A stretch of 64,000 nucleotides of DNA from Marmoricola sp. URHB0036 (lineage in GTDB: Bacteria > Actinomycetota > Actinomycetes > Propionibacteriales > Nocardioidaceae): contig NZ_AUEP01000011.1 in the NCBI RefSeq assembly GCF_000426045.1, positions 146,432-210,431 on the forward strand, in the 5' to 3' direction. Positions 53,056 to 62,360 of the stretch are shown in pieces. Made by a program: the position numbers and the translations under genes. The first letter of the stretch is position 1; the number at the start of each line of letters is the position of its first letter. The notes under the pieces are model-generated. The model was not told where the DNA came from. It worked only from the letters and a program-made list of their open reading frames with translations, and did no database searches.

Positions 53056-54336
53056 ATGAACACATCCACGTGGCGCCGTCTCGGGGCCATCGCCGCCCTT
53101 TCCCTGGCCACCACCAGCCTCGCCGCCTGCGGCTCCAGCAGCGGGAGCGGGGGCGACTCGAAGAGCATCACCTTCGCCTACCAGATCGCCAACGCGAACG
53201 CGAAGAGCGTCTTCGCCACCTTGGCCGACAAGTACGAGAAGAGCCACCCCGGTGTGACCATCAAGACCAACCCGATCGCGCTGAACACCTACGGCAGCAC
53301 GCTCACCACGCAGCTGCAGGCCGGCAACGGCCCCGACGTCTTCTTCATCAACGCCGGCGGAGGGCAGGCTGGTTCCGTGGCCCCCCTCGGCGAGGCAGGG
53401 AAGCTGCTCGACCTGACCGGCAAGGTCGCCGACGGCGCCGTCCCGGAGAACGCGAAGGCCTCGATGTCCTACAAGGGCAAGCTGGTCGCCTTCCCGGTCT
53501 ACCTGGCACCGACCGGCATCGTCTTCAGCCCGATGGCGGCGGAGAAGTCAGGCTTCAAGATCGATTCCTCGAGCACCATGCAGGACGTCATCGCGCAGTG
53601 CTCCAAGGTCGCCAGCGGCGGTCAGGCGGTCTTCGGGCTGGCTGGGGCCATGTCCCCGAACACCGCGATCTTCACCTCCGCGATCGCAGCCTCGACCGTC
53701 TACGGACCCGATCCTGAGTGGAACAAGAAGCGAGCAGCGGGAGAGACCACCTTCGCGGAGAGCGATGGCTGGCGCACGGCCCTGGAGACCGTGAAGGACC
53801 TCTACGACGGCAACTGCTTCCAGAAGGGCGCCGCCGGCGCCGGGTTCGACGCCCTGACGAACGGCATGGGCCAGGGCAAGATGCTCGGGTTCTCCGCGCC
53901 GGGTGGTGCCGCCAAGGACATCATGGACTCCACCCACGGTGCCGTGAAGCTCGACGTGCTCGCGATGCCGGCTCCTGAGGGCTCGAACACCTACCTGATG
54001 GCCGGAACCCCTGACGCCATCGCCGGGAACGCCGCGACCAAGAACAAGAAGCTGGCCGAGGACTTCATCAGCTGGATGTCACAGCCCGCCCAGACCCAGG
54101 CCGCCGCAGTGGCATCGGGCGACATCCCGGTCGACACCAGCGACACCTCGGCCCTGCTCCCGCAGTACAAGGGCGTCACCGACCTCCTGAAGGCCGGCAA
54201 GACCGCTCAGTACCCCTACATCGACTGGCCGAACGGCGAGGTCTACAACGCCCTCGGCACCGGGGTGACGGGACTGCTCACCGGTCAGAAGTCGGTCGAC
54301 GACGTCCTGAAGTCGATGGACAAGGCCTGGGGCTGA
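53056..54336 (+). CDS. ABC sugar-importer substrate-binding lipoprotein
   Basis: 426 residues. Lipobox LAAC with Cys25 after a signal helix. Extracellular solute-binding family 1: NGPDVFFINAGGGQ, GKLVAFPVYLAPTGIVFSP, VFGLAGAMSPNTAIF, and WMSQPAQTQA; typical of CUT1 oligosaccharide or glycoside importers. The region upstream has operator-like elements. Two permease genes follow; the ATPase is encoded 9 kb on (63529). Likely captures the C-glycoside outside the membrane (inference). Confidence 0.88.
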   Translation: MNTSTWRRLGAIAALSLATTSLAACGSSSGSGGDSKSITFAYQIANANAKSVFATLADKYEKSHPGVTIKTNPIALNTYGSTLTTQLQAGNGPDVFFINAGGGQAGSVAPLGEAGKLLDLTGKVADGAVPENAKASMSYKGKLVAFPVYLAPTGIVFSPMAAEKSGFKIDSSSTMQDVIAQCSKVASGGQAVFGLAGAMSPNTAIFTSAIAASTVYGPDPEWNKKRAAGETTFAESDGWRTALETVKDLYDGNCFQKGAAGAGFDALTNGMGQGKMLGFSAPGGAAKDIMDSTHGAVKLDVLAMPAPEGSNTYLMAGTPDAIAGNAATKNKKLAEDFISWMSQPAQTQAAAVASGDIPVDTSDTSALLPQYKGVTDLLKAGKTAQYPYIDWPNGEVYNALGTGVTGLLTGQKSVDDVLKSMDKAWG

Positions 54337-54345
54337 CCCAGACGT

Positions 54346-54378
54346 CCGGCGGCGGGTGATGCCTGTCCCCGCCGCCGG
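54346..54378 (+). terminator. Hairpin between the binding-protein and permease genes
   Basis: CCGGCGGCGGG (54346-54356) and CCCGCCGCCGG (54368-54378), 11-nt loop. Such hairpins behind binding-protein genes often protect or partially terminate the mRNA so that more binding protein than permease is made. Confidence 0.6.
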
Positions 54379-54414
54379 GCACCGGGCCAGTTCCACCGAA
54401 GGAAGGAAAGGCTG

Positions 54415-55386
54415 ATGAGCGCCACCACCCCCGTCGAGCCGAGCCAGCACGCCCGTCACGACGTCGAGGCACAGCCGCGTCGCGGTCGTCATCAGGACCG
54501 GGCAGCTCGTACGCCGCGGCACATCGGGCTCGGCTGGTGGGCTCTCCCCGGCGTCGCCGTGGTGCTCGCCCTCGTCTACCTGCCCACGGTCATGGGTGGT
54601 TTCTACGCCTTCACCGACTGGAAAGGCATCGGTGGCTGGCACTGGGTCGGCCTGGAGAACTTCCGCAAGATCTTCCAGGACGAGGAGCTCCTGGGCTCAC
54701 TGAGGAACACCGTCCTGCTAGCCGTGGGCTTCGTGGTGCTCACCAACGTCTTCGGACTGCTGCTCGCACTCGCGCTCAACCGGGGGCTGAAGACGCGCTA
54801 CCTGCTGCGAACCCTCGTCTTCATGCCGGTCGTCCTCGCCCCCATCGCGGTCTCCTACGTGTGGAGCTTCATGTTCGCCTTCGACGGGCCGCTCAACCAG
54901 GCGCTCGCCTGGGCGCACCTCGACGGCCTGCAGCGGGACTGGCTGGCGGACCCCACCCTCGCGAAGCTCTGCGTCCTCACCGTGATGGTCTGGCAGAACA
55001 TCGGGTTCGTGATGGTCATCTACCTGGCGGGACTCGCCTCGGTGCCCGTCGATCTCGAGGAAGCGGCGGCGCTGGACGGGGCCGGCAAGTTCAACCGGCT
55101 GGTCCACGTCATCCTGCCCTCCATCCGTCCCGCCGTCGGCATCGCCACCACGCTGATGCTGATCCAGGGGCTCCGCGTCTTCGACCAGATCATGGCGCTC
55201 ACGGGTGGCGGTCCCTCCGGGGCGACCCAGACCCTGGCGACGGAGATCTACCAACAGACGATCGTGTTCGGAAAGTTCGGCTTCGGTGCCGCCCTGGCGC
55301 TGCTGCTGAGCGTCCTCATCCTGGTCGCCTCCGGGCTGCAGCAAGCTGCCACCCGCGACCGCGACCGCCCCGCGAAGGGAGCCTGA
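54415..55386 (+). CDS. ABC sugar-importer permease (MalF/UgpA type)
   Basis: 323 residues, six core membrane helices plus a ~35-residue hydrophilic N-terminus. EAA loop: VPVDLEEAAALDGAGKFNRLVHVILPSIRP. Forms the CUT1 translocation pore with the next protein. RBS AAGGAAGGAAAGG upstream; 1 bp before the second permease. Confidence 0.9.
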   Translation: MSATTPVEPSQHARHDVEAQPRRGRHQDRAARTPRHIGLGWWALPGVAVVLALVYLPTVMGGFYAFTDWKGIGGWHWVGLENFRKIFQDEELLGSLRNTVLLAVGFVVLTNVFGLLLALALNRGLKTRYLLRTLVFMPVVLAPIAVSYVWSFMFAFDGPLNQALAWAHLDGLQRDWLADPTLAKLCVLTVMVWQNIGFVMVIYLAGLASVPVDLEEAAALDGAGKFNRLVHVILPSIRPAVGIATTLMLIQGLRVFDQIMALTGGGPSGATQTLATEIYQQTIVFGKFGFGAALALLLSVLILVASGLQQAATRDRDRPAKGA

Positions 55387-55387
55387 C

Positions 55388-56230
55388 GTGTTCCGGTACA
55401 CCAAGCGGACCTTGGTCCTCGAGATCTTCACCATCCTGGTGGCTCTGGTGCTGCTGACGCCGTTCTGGATCCTCATCGTCACCTCGCTGAAGAGCGGGCA
55501 GGACATCCTCACCACGCCGGCGTTCGCGCCGCCCAAGAGCCCGACGCTGGACAACTTCAAGACCCTGCTGTCGCCGTCGGGCACCGCCTCCGACCAGATC
55601 GTCTCGGGCCTCAAGAGCAGCGCCATCATCACCGCGGGGAGCATCATCGGTCTCGTCGTCTTCGGTTCGGTGACGGCCTACGGCCTGGTGCGTGGCAAGA
55701 GCCGGTGGACGACCCGGTCGTACTTCCTGTTCCTCATCGCCATCATCCTGCCGACCCAGCTCGGCGTGCTCCCGCTCTACGTCGAGGCCCGCAAGCTCGG
55801 CCTGGTCGGGTCCGAGATCGGGATGATCATCATCTACACGGGCGTGCTGCTCCCGCTGTCGGTGTTCTTGTACGCCGGCTTCTTCCGCACCCTGCCTCCG
55901 GAGTACGAGGAAGCGGCCAGGATCGACGGTGCCTCACCTGTCCAGACGTTCGTCCGGGTGGTCTTTCCCTTGATGGCACCGGCGACGGGAACGGTGTCGA
56001 TCCTTGCGGGACTGATCGTCTGGAACGACTTCTTCACTCCGCTGATCTTCCTCAACGGCACCGACAAGCAGACGCTGCCCGTCGTCATGTACAACTTCGT
56101 CGGTGCACTCGTCTCGCAGTGGAACCTCATCTTCGCCATCGTGCTCATCTCGATGGTCCCGATCCTGGCGTTCTACGTGATCGCGCAGAAGAAGTTCATC
56201 CAGGGCTTCTCCGGCGGCATCAAGACCTGA
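55388..56230 (+). CDS. ABC sugar-importer permease (MalG/UgpE type)
   Basis: 280 residues from GTG. Six helices; EAA loop LPPEYEEAARIDGASPVQTFVRVVFPLMAP; C-terminal KKFIQGFSGGIKT typical of this subunit. Pairs with the preceding permease. Followed by a hairpin at 56241. Confidence 0.9.
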   Translation: MFRYTKRTLVLEIFTILVALVLLTPFWILIVTSLKSGQDILTTPAFAPPKSPTLDNFKTLLSPSGTASDQIVSGLKSSAIITAGSIIGLVVFGSVTAYGLVRGKSRWTTRSYFLFLIAIILPTQLGVLPLYVEARKLGLVGSEIGMIIIYTGVLLPLSVFLYAGFFRTLPPEYEEAARIDGASPVQTFVRVVFPLMAPATGTVSILAGLIVWNDFFTPLIFLNGTDKQTLPVVMYNFVGALVSQWNLIFAIVLISMVPILAFYVIAQKKFIQGFSGGIKT

Positions 56231-56240
56231 CCCCGGCCGG

Positions 56241-56264
56241 GCCCGCGCCCTATCCGGCGCGGGC
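56241..56264. terminator. Bidirectional hairpin between permease and MFS gene
   Basis: GCCCGCGCC (56241-56249) and GGCGCGGGC (56256-56264), 6-nt loop. It overlaps the last codons of the convergent MFS gene (stop at 56250) and lies 11 bp after the permease stop; it could end both transcripts. Confidence 0.6.
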
Positions 56265-57647
56265 TGAGAGAGGCTTGTCAGGCAGCAGGAGCGAGAGCGC
56301 AGCGCCGGCAGCGAAGACGCTGGCGAGCGTGATGAACAGGGTCGGTACGACGGACGCGACCTCGACCGCAAGGACCCCGCCGATCGAGGCGGCGCCGATC
56401 GTCACACCGAGCTCGCGCACCAGGTTGACCGTCGAGGTCGCCGAACCGACCTCTGCCTGCGTCACCGCGTCCTGGGCGATCGTCACGACCAGCATCATGA
56501 AACACCCGGCACCCAGCCCCAGCGCGAACAGGGCGACGCCCGTCCGGGCGGGACTCCACGACGAGTCGAGCGTGGACAGCCACCCCAGCGCGCCCGCGCT
56601 CACGAGCGAGCCCAGGAGGGGCAGGCGACGGTAGTGGCCGGTGCGCGCGGTCCAGTGGCCGGACGTCGTGGTCGACACCATCATCCCCAGGACGAGGGAC
56701 AGCAACAGTGCACCGGAGGACGCCGGACGCATGCCGAGCACGGCTTGCATGATCGTGGGGATGTAGCCCACGAGCGCGAACAGGGCACCACCGATCACCA
56801 GGCCGAGGCAGCAGGCGATGACCACGGAGCGGTTGCGGACGACTCCCACCGGAATGAGGGGGTCGTCGTGACGCAGCATGCGGGCCACGAACAGCACCCA
56901 GACCACCGTGGTGGCGCCGGCCCCGCTCAGCACGACGGCGGGGGCGAGCGCTGCGTCGCCGCCGAGGGTTCCGGTCAGCAGCACGAGGCCCGTCACGGCG
57001 AGGACGTACAGCACCGCACCGGGCACATCGAGCCGGCCCGTGGCTCGCGGACCGGTCGGATGGGGGACGGACCGGTAGGCCATGGAGATCGCGACCGCAC
57101 CGAGCGGCACGTTGACCCAGAAGATCCACCGCCACCCGACGCTCTCCGTGAGCAGCCCCCCGACGAGGGGGCCGAGGACGCTCGAGGCCGCGAAGACCAG
57201 CCCGACGGGAGCCATGAAGCGGCCCCGTTCCCGTGCTGGTACGGCGTCGGCGACCACCGCCTGTGAGAGCACCAGGACACCACCGCCGGCCAGCCCCTGT
57301 ACGGCGCGAAGCAGGATCAGCTGGGTCATGCTCGAGGCGATCCCGCACAGCGCGGACGCCGCGACGAAGCCGACCAGGCATCCCAGGAAGGCCTGGCGCC
57401 TGCCCCGCAGGTCACCGAGGCGTCCGTAGATGGGCATGGCAGCGGTCATGGCCAGGGTGTAGCCGGCGAACACCCAGCCCATGGCCGCGCGGCCACCGAC
57501 GTCACCCACGATCGTCGGCAGGGCGGTGGCCACGATCGTCTGGTCGATCGCGGTGAGCATGGTGACAGCCAGCAGCGAGATCTGCAGCCGCCGGAGTCCG
57601 GGGGTCCTGACGGCCGGGGTCGTGGCAGCCGTGGAGAGGTTCGGCAC
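56250..57647 (-). CDS. MFS exporter, DHA2 (EmrB/QacA) family
   Basis: 465 residues from GTG at 57647 (AAGGTGG upstream). Fourteen predicted helices; motif A (GRLGDLRGRRQAFLG) and GPLVGGLLTESVGWRWIFWVNVPLGA are typical. May export the aglycone or a toxic intermediate (inference). Divergent from the next TIM-barrel gene, sharing a 212-bp promoter region with a near-operator. Confidence 0.87.
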   Translation of the reverse strand: MPNLSTAATTPAVRTPGLRRLQISLLAVTMLTAIDQTIVATALPTIVGDVGGRAAMGWVFAGYTLAMTAAMPIYGRLGDLRGRRQAFLGCLVGFVAASALCGIASSMTQLILLRAVQGLAGGGVLVLSQAVVADAVPARERGRFMAPVGLVFAASSVLGPLVGGLLTESVGWRWIFWVNVPLGAVAISMAYRSVPHPTGPRATGRLDVPGAVLYVLAVTGLVLLTGTLGGDAALAPAVVLSGAGATTVVWVLFVARMLRHDDPLIPVGVVRNRSVVIACCLGLVIGGALFALVGYIPTIMQAVLGMRPASSGALLLSLVLGMMVSTTTSGHWTARTGHYRRLPLLGSLVSAGALGWLSTLDSSWSPARTGVALFALGLGAGCFMMLVVTIAQDAVTQAEVGSATSTVNLVRELGVTIGAASIGGVLAVEVASVVPTLFITLASVFAAGAALSLLLPDKPLSARAG

Positions 57648-57810
57648 CTGAGCGCCCCACCTTTCGGTGTCGACGCGGCGAAGTGCGCGAAACCCGACAT
57701 TGCGATCGGGTCCGACGGGTGGCGGTTCGACGAACCACCTACCCCGACGTCTCGTCGATCCTATCGGCCGGCCGAGGTCTGGAGACAGCACCTGCCCCAT
57801 TCACCTTGCC

Positions 57811-57823
57811 GATGCGTGACATA
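57811..57823. promoter_or_regulatory. Near-match to the GATG-N5-CATC operator (one mismatch), MFS/TIM-barrel gap
   Basis: GATG CGTGA CATA, last base A instead of C, 36 bp before the ATG at 57860. The same gap also has CCCGA-N8-TCGGG and GGTTC-GAC-GAACC short dyads around 57700-57740. Confidence 0.4.
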
Positions 57824-57859
57824 TCCAGGTCCGGCTTCCGCGATCACCCCAGCGCCGAA

Positions 57860-58873
57860 ATGCTGTTCGTCGTGTCAGCCATCAAACGCGGAGTCAGCCT
57901 CTACAGCTACCAGGAAGAGTTCTTCCTGCGCACCATGTCCCTGGAGGACTGCATCGCCCACGCCGCCTCCATCGGCGCGCTGGGGATCGAGGTGATCCCG
58001 GAGCAGTCCATGACCGGGCACCCCCACATCCCCGACGACCAGATCGCCCAGTGGCGTGCGTGGATGGAGCAGTACGGAACCACCACGAGTGCCACGGACC
58101 TGTTCCTCGACACCAAGCGTCATCGCGACCGGTGGCTGTCCCACGAGGAGCAGGTCGCCTCGGTCCGTTCCGACATCGATCTCGCCGTTCGCCTCGGTGC
58201 ACCGGTGATCCGGGCGATCATCAACACCCCGCCTGAGGTGATGCGGGACGCGGCGCCGTACGCACGCGACAACGGTGTCCGGCTGCTGCTCGAGGTGCAC
58301 GCTCCGTTCCACTACTCACATCCCTGGATCCTCGAGCACCTCGAGGTGATGCACGCCGAGGGAGGCGTCGGTCTCGGACTCATGCCGGACATGGGCACCT
58401 TCGTGGAGCGCTTCCCGAGGGTCGTCTCGGACCGCGCCCTGCGAGAAGGCGGTCGCAAGGACCTCGTCGACTACATCGTCGACCTCTACGACGACCACGG
58501 TGACACCCACGCACTGATGGACATCGTCCACTACCGCGGGGGAGGTCCGGTGGAGATGGGGCTGGCCAGGCAGGCCACGCACTTCATCTACCGCGACCCC
58601 GCCGAGATGCTCCCGCACATGGATCTCATCGGGCACGTCCAGGCCAAGTTCTACGAGATGGTCGACGACACCACCGAGTACTCCATTCCCTACGACCGGA
58701 TCATCCCGGTGTTCGAGCAGGGCGGGTTCAGCGGCTATCTCTCGAGCGAGTACGAGGGCAACCGGCACATCGAGGACGCCTTCGAGGTCGACAGCCGCGA
58801 AGAGGTTCGCCGTCAGCACGCGATGTTCGCCACGTTGCTCGGCGAGAAGCCGTCCACCGACTCGAAGGCCTGA
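57860..58873 (+). CDS. CarC/DgpC-like TIM barrel (fourth alpha-type paralogue)
   Basis: 337 residues from ATG at 57860 (start uncertain; no good ribosome site, and the frame extends upstream). GVSLYSYQEEFFLRTMSLED, LLLEVHAPF (E145, H147), LMPDMGT (D177), GHVQAKFYEM (H259, K263, with Gln261 where other copies have His) and LSSEYEG (E297). It lies 8 bp before the third beta subunit, so it may be that protein's partner, or an isomerase of related fold. Confidence 0.72.
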   Translation: MLFVVSAIKRGVSLYSYQEEFFLRTMSLEDCIAHAASIGALGIEVIPEQSMTGHPHIPDDQIAQWRAWMEQYGTTTSATDLFLDTKRHRDRWLSHEEQVASVRSDIDLAVRLGAPVIRAIINTPPEVMRDAAPYARDNGVRLLLEVHAPFHYSHPWILEHLEVMHAEGGVGLGLMPDMGTFVERFPRVVSDRALREGGRKDLVDYIVDLYDDHGDTHALMDIVHYRGGGPVEMGLARQATHFIYRDPAEMLPHMDLIGHVQAKFYEMVDDTTEYSIPYDRIIPVFEQGGFSGYLSSEYEGNRHIEDAFEVDSREEVRRQHAMFATLLGEKPSTDSKA

Positions 58874-58881
58874 GGAGCGCC

Positions 58882-59265
58882 ATGTATGACAAGCACATCC
58901 TGATCGAGGACAGCCTGCACAGCTCGGACGGCGATCGCACCCACGCCTCGGTCGAGGTCAGGATGCCCTACTACCGCGGGCTCGGCCTCTCCATGGTCGA
59001 GGGGGTCGACCTCGTCGTCGACGGTCGTCCGATCCCGGCCGACGCCACGACCTTCACCGTCCGGGGCACCACCTACCCCATCACCGGGCTCGCCGAGGTG
59101 CTGGACGACCGGTGGGAGATGGGGGAGCCGGCCAGGATCGATTTCGACGCTGCCACTCCGCTGGGGCCGGGCGAGCACACCGTGACGGCGGTCGTGCGGC
59201 TGCGTATCTCCTACATGCCGGTTCCCGGTGGCGGACGCGACACCAAGACCTTGACGCTCGCCTGA
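58882..59265 (+). CDS. C-glycoside deglycosidase beta subunit, copy 3
   Basis: 127 residues. ASVEVRMPYYRGLGLSMVEGVDLVVDGRPI aligns with the PWYRxxP.S strand of the other copies (PYYR here), and VRLRISYMPVPGG replaces IPYI. GAGGAGCG ribosome site. Sits between two alpha-type genes (57860 and 59273), 7 bp before the latter. Confidence 0.8.
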   Translation: MYDKHILIEDSLHSSDGDRTHASVEVRMPYYRGLGLSMVEGVDLVVDGRPIPADATTFTVRGTTYPITGLAEVLDDRWEMGEPARIDFDAATPLGPGEHTVTAVVRLRISYMPVPGGGRDTKTLTLA

Positions 59266-59272
59266 GGCCGGC

Positions 59273-60286
59273 GTGGCCATCACCTTCGGGAGCACGCTCT
59301 TCTCCTTCACCAACGAGTGGCTCGCGAGCGAAGGACCAGTCGACGCCTTGCTCGAGCGCCTGGTCGCCGCCGGCCTCGGCCCGGACCTCGAAGTCGACGG
59401 CTGCACCTCGTTCCGGGGACTGCCCGTCCCTCACGAGGACGAGATCGAGGCCTTCAGGCAGACCTGCGAACGGCTGGGTCTCAGGCCCACCACCTTCGGG
59501 GTGTACGCCGACCGGGCGCGCCGCCAGGATGCCTGGCTCGGGACGAACGAGAGCGTCGCCGACCTCGCGACCCAGCTCGACGTCGCGGCCCGTATGGGGT
59601 TCGGGATCGCACGCACTGCGATCGGTCTCGACCTGGACGTGGTCGAGCGACTGTTGCCCACCCTGCACGCGCTGCAGCTGGTGCTGACCCTGGAGGTCCA
59701 GGGAACGAACACCCCGGACTCGCCGCCTGTCCGCGCCCTGCTCGACTGGCTGGAGGAGCACCCGGACGCGCCGGTCGGGCTGACCCTCGACACGTCGGTC
59801 GCCATGCCCGCTCTGCCGATCAGCTACCGACGACACCTGCACTCGCTGGGCATGACCCCCGAGGTCGAGCTCGTCCTGGACCGCTGGTGGGGAGACTCGG
59901 CGCCGGCGTACGAGCGCTTCGCCGAATTCCGGGCCGAGGCCGCAGCCAGAGGTGCGTCGCCCGAGCTCGTCCAGGCCACGATGACCGCGTTCATCCGGAT
60001 GGGGAACGGCAGTGCCTCCTCCTGGCGGCCGTACCTGCACCTCGTCCACCACGTGCACGCGAAGTTCTGGGACTGGGAGTCACCGGCAGAGCACGTCATC
60101 GCCCCACAGACCCGCTTCCTGGACGACCTCGCAGCGGTCGGGTACGCAGGCTCGGTGTCGAGCGAGTGGGGTGGCTCGGAGTGGCTGGGCCTGGAGGACG
60201 CAAGCGCCTTCGACCTCGTCGGCCACCATCTCGCGGCGCTTCGTCAGGCAGTCGAGGGGCGTGCGGAAGCGGTCGGTGTCCGCTGA
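59273..60286 (+). CDS. C-glycoside deglycosidase alpha subunit, copy 3
   Basis: 337 residues from GTG. MAITFGSTLFSFTNEWLAS matches copy 2. E141 is kept but the following His is Gln143 (LEVQGTN), D173 (LTLDTSV), H260/H262/K264 (HVHAKFW), E298 (SSEWGG). The altered E-x-H metal position is a notable difference from copies 1 and 2 and may change metal use or activity. Confidence 0.8.
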   Translation: MAITFGSTLFSFTNEWLASEGPVDALLERLVAAGLGPDLEVDGCTSFRGLPVPHEDEIEAFRQTCERLGLRPTTFGVYADRARRQDAWLGTNESVADLATQLDVAARMGFGIARTAIGLDLDVVERLLPTLHALQLVLTLEVQGTNTPDSPPVRALLDWLEEHPDAPVGLTLDTSVAMPALPISYRRHLHSLGMTPEVELVLDRWWGDSAPAYERFAEFRAEAAARGASPELVQATMTAFIRMGNGSASSWRPYLHLVHHVHAKFWDWESPAEHVIAPQTRFLDDLAAVGYAGSVSSEWGGSEWLGLEDASAFDLVGHHLAALRQAVEGRAEAVGVR

Positions 60287-60320
60287 GGCGACGAGGTGTC
60301 CGCCGAGGATCGACTGGGGT

Positions 60321-60333
60321 GATGCCGCCCATC
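60321..60333. promoter_or_regulatory. GATG-N5-CATC operator, copy 5
   Basis: GATG CCGCC CATC, in the 150-bp gap before the extradiol-dioxygenase-like gene (104 bp before its GTG). A short CTGT-N6-ACAG dyad follows at 60360-60373. Confidence 0.6.
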
Positions 60334-60436
60334 AACGAGTCGATGTTCCTCAACCCGTCCTGTACTCGGACAGTGGTGGGCAGCACCTCGCACCGAGCGC
60401 GGCAGCAGACCTCCTTCGGACCCGATAGGACCCCTC

Positions 60437-61375
60437 GTGAACGATCGGCTCATCACCCACCTGAGGCACGTCGACCTGGCTGTCCCGGACTACGACCGGC
60501 AGCTCGAGTTCTACACGACCATGTGGGGGCTCAGCCCGGAGACCACGGACGACGGCATCGCCTTCCTCGCCGCCGCAGGCTCACCCGAGCAGTACTCGGT
60601 GCGGCTTCGCAAGGCGGAGGAGAAGCGGCTCGACCTGATCGCGTTCGGTGCCGAGACACCGGCGGACGTCGACAGCATGGCCGAGAGGCTGGCCAGCTCA
60701 GGGGTCCAGCTGGTCACCGAGCCCGGCACCCTGCTCACCCCGGGCGCGGGCTACGGGTTCCGCTTCTTCGACATCGACGGCCGCACGGTCGAGATCAGCG
60801 CCGACGTCGCCGTCCGCAAGCACCGCAAGGTCGAGGAGGGGGAGTCCATCCCGGTCAAGCTCTCCCACGTCGTGGTCAACTCCCCGAACCCGGAGAAGAC
60901 CGTCGCGTTCTACGACGAGCACCTCAACTTCTCGCTCTCCGACACCCTCAGCTCGCCCCACATGGGTGAGGTGATGTGGTTCATGCGCACCAACCGCTAC
61001 CACCACAGCCTGGCCGTGGCCCGGGGACCGCACGTGGCCCTGCACCACGCGTCCTTCGAGATGCGTGGCCTGGACGAGTACATGCGAGGCACCGGTCGGC
61101 TGATGCGCGCCGGCGTGGAGAAGGTGTGGGGACCGGGCCGCCACATGGCCGGGAACAACACCTTCAGCTACTTCCTCGACCCGCACGGGAACACCATCGA
61201 GTACACCACCGAGCTCGAGGAGCTCGACGAGGACACCTGGCACCCGCACATCTACGACTTCTCCGATCCCGAGGTCACCGACCAGTGGGGTACGGCGAAC
61301 CCGATGAGCGAGTTCGTCGCCAAGCAGTCGTTCAACGACCCCGACCGTGGTGTCTACGTCGCGCCTCCCGTCTGA
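60437..61375 (+). CDS. Extradiol-dioxygenase-like VOC protein
   Basis: 312 residues from GTG, two VOC halves (1-~130 and ~140-312). The second half has H144 (LSHVVVNSP), H203/H204 (ALHHASFEM) and E255 (GNTIEYTTE), the 2-His-1-Glu Fe(II) site of type I extradiol dioxygenases. Likely cleaves a catechol-type ring, in keeping with an aromatic aglycone. First gene of a three-gene aromatic block. Confidence 0.87.
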   Translation: MNDRLITHLRHVDLAVPDYDRQLEFYTTMWGLSPETTDDGIAFLAAAGSPEQYSVRLRKAEEKRLDLIAFGAETPADVDSMAERLASSGVQLVTEPGTLLTPGAGYGFRFFDIDGRTVEISADVAVRKHRKVEEGESIPVKLSHVVVNSPNPEKTVAFYDEHLNFSLSDTLSSPHMGEVMWFMRTNRYHHSLAVARGPHVALHHASFEMRGLDEYMRGTGRLMRAGVEKVWGPGRHMAGNNTFSYFLDPHGNTIEYTTELEELDEDTWHPHIYDFSDPEVTDQWGTANPMSEFVAKQSFNDPDRGVYVAPPV

Positions 61376-61387
61376 GGCCGGACCGCG

Positions 61388-62359
61388 ATGAGACTTGCGA
61401 GCTTCCGTGACCGCGCCGGCACCGTCCGCTGCGGCGTGGTGCAGGAGAGCGGCGTGCACGCCTTCGACCAGGGCGTCACCATGACATCGATCGTCGGGGC
61501 GGGCCTGGAGGCCGCACGGGAGGCGGCTGATGCGGCCAGTCGCGGGGAACCGTTCGCCCTCGACGAGGTCGAGTGGCTGCCCCCGCTGACGCCGCCCAGC
61601 GTGCGCGACTTCGTCGCGTTCGAGGAACACGTCGAGGGTGTGCGGCGCAGCGTCAGCGGCGCCGCCGGCGTGCCCGAGGCGTGGTACGACGCACCGACCT
61701 TCTACTTCACCAACCCGCACTCGTTGGTGGGCCACGAAAGTCCGGTCGAGTTCCCTGCCAGCAGCGTGGCTCGGGACTTCGAGCTCGAGGTCGCCGCCGT
61801 GGTGGGCCGCGCGGGTCGGTCCCTCACCCTGCCGGAGGCCCACGATGCGATCTTCGGCTACACCATCCTCAACGACTGGTCGGCCCGCGACCTGCAGTCA
61901 CGGGAGATGCAGGTCGGTCTCGGGCCGGCGAAGGGCAAGGACTTCGCCACGAGCCTGGGACCTTGGCTCGTCACGGCCGACGAGCTGGACCCGTTCCGCG
62001 ACTCCGAGGGTTTCCTGCAGCTCGAGTGCACGGTCGCCGTCAACGGCGAGACCATCGGCCGTGACCTCCTCTCCAACATGGGTTGGTCCTTCGACTCCCT
62101 CGTCGCCTACGCATCGCGGGACAGCTGGGTGCGGCCGGGCGACGTGCTCGGGTCCGGTACGACGGGCAACGGTGGCTGCCTCGCCGAGCTCTGGGGCAGA
62201 TCGGGCGAGCAGCACCCAGCACCTCTCGAGGACGGTGACGTCGTCAGCCTGGTCGTCGAGGGCCTCGGCACCTTGACGAACCGGATCACCTCGGCGGCTC
62301 CCGGTCCGGCGCTGCCCGCGTTCAGGGCGCCCAGTCGTCAACGTCACCTGGTGGCCTGA
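61388..62359 (+). CDS. Fumarylacetoacetate hydrolase family protein
   Basis: 323 residues. FAH C-terminal fold: DFELEVAAVVGRAG, GYTILNDWSARDLQ, GKGKDFATSLGPWLVT-like segment and GDVLGSGTTGNGGC. Metal Glu/Asp positions (E in FELE, D in NDWSARD) are present. Hydrolyses a C-C bond of an acylpyruvate-type product, usual after extradiol cleavage. 12 bp after the VOC gene. Confidence 0.88.
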   Translation: MRLASFRDRAGTVRCGVVQESGVHAFDQGVTMTSIVGAGLEAAREAADAASRGEPFALDEVEWLPPLTPPSVRDFVAFEEHVEGVRRSVSGAAGVPEAWYDAPTFYFTNPHSLVGHESPVEFPASSVARDFELEVAAVVGRAGRSLTLPEAHDAIFGYTILNDWSARDLQSREMQVGLGPAKGKDFATSLGPWLVTADELDPFRDSEGFLQLECTVAVNGETIGRDLLSNMGWSFDSLVAYASRDSWVRPGDVLGSGTTGNGGCLAELWGRSGEQHPAPLEDGDVVSLVVEGLGTLTNRITSAAPGPALPAFRAPSRQRHLVA

Positions 62360-62360
62360 C

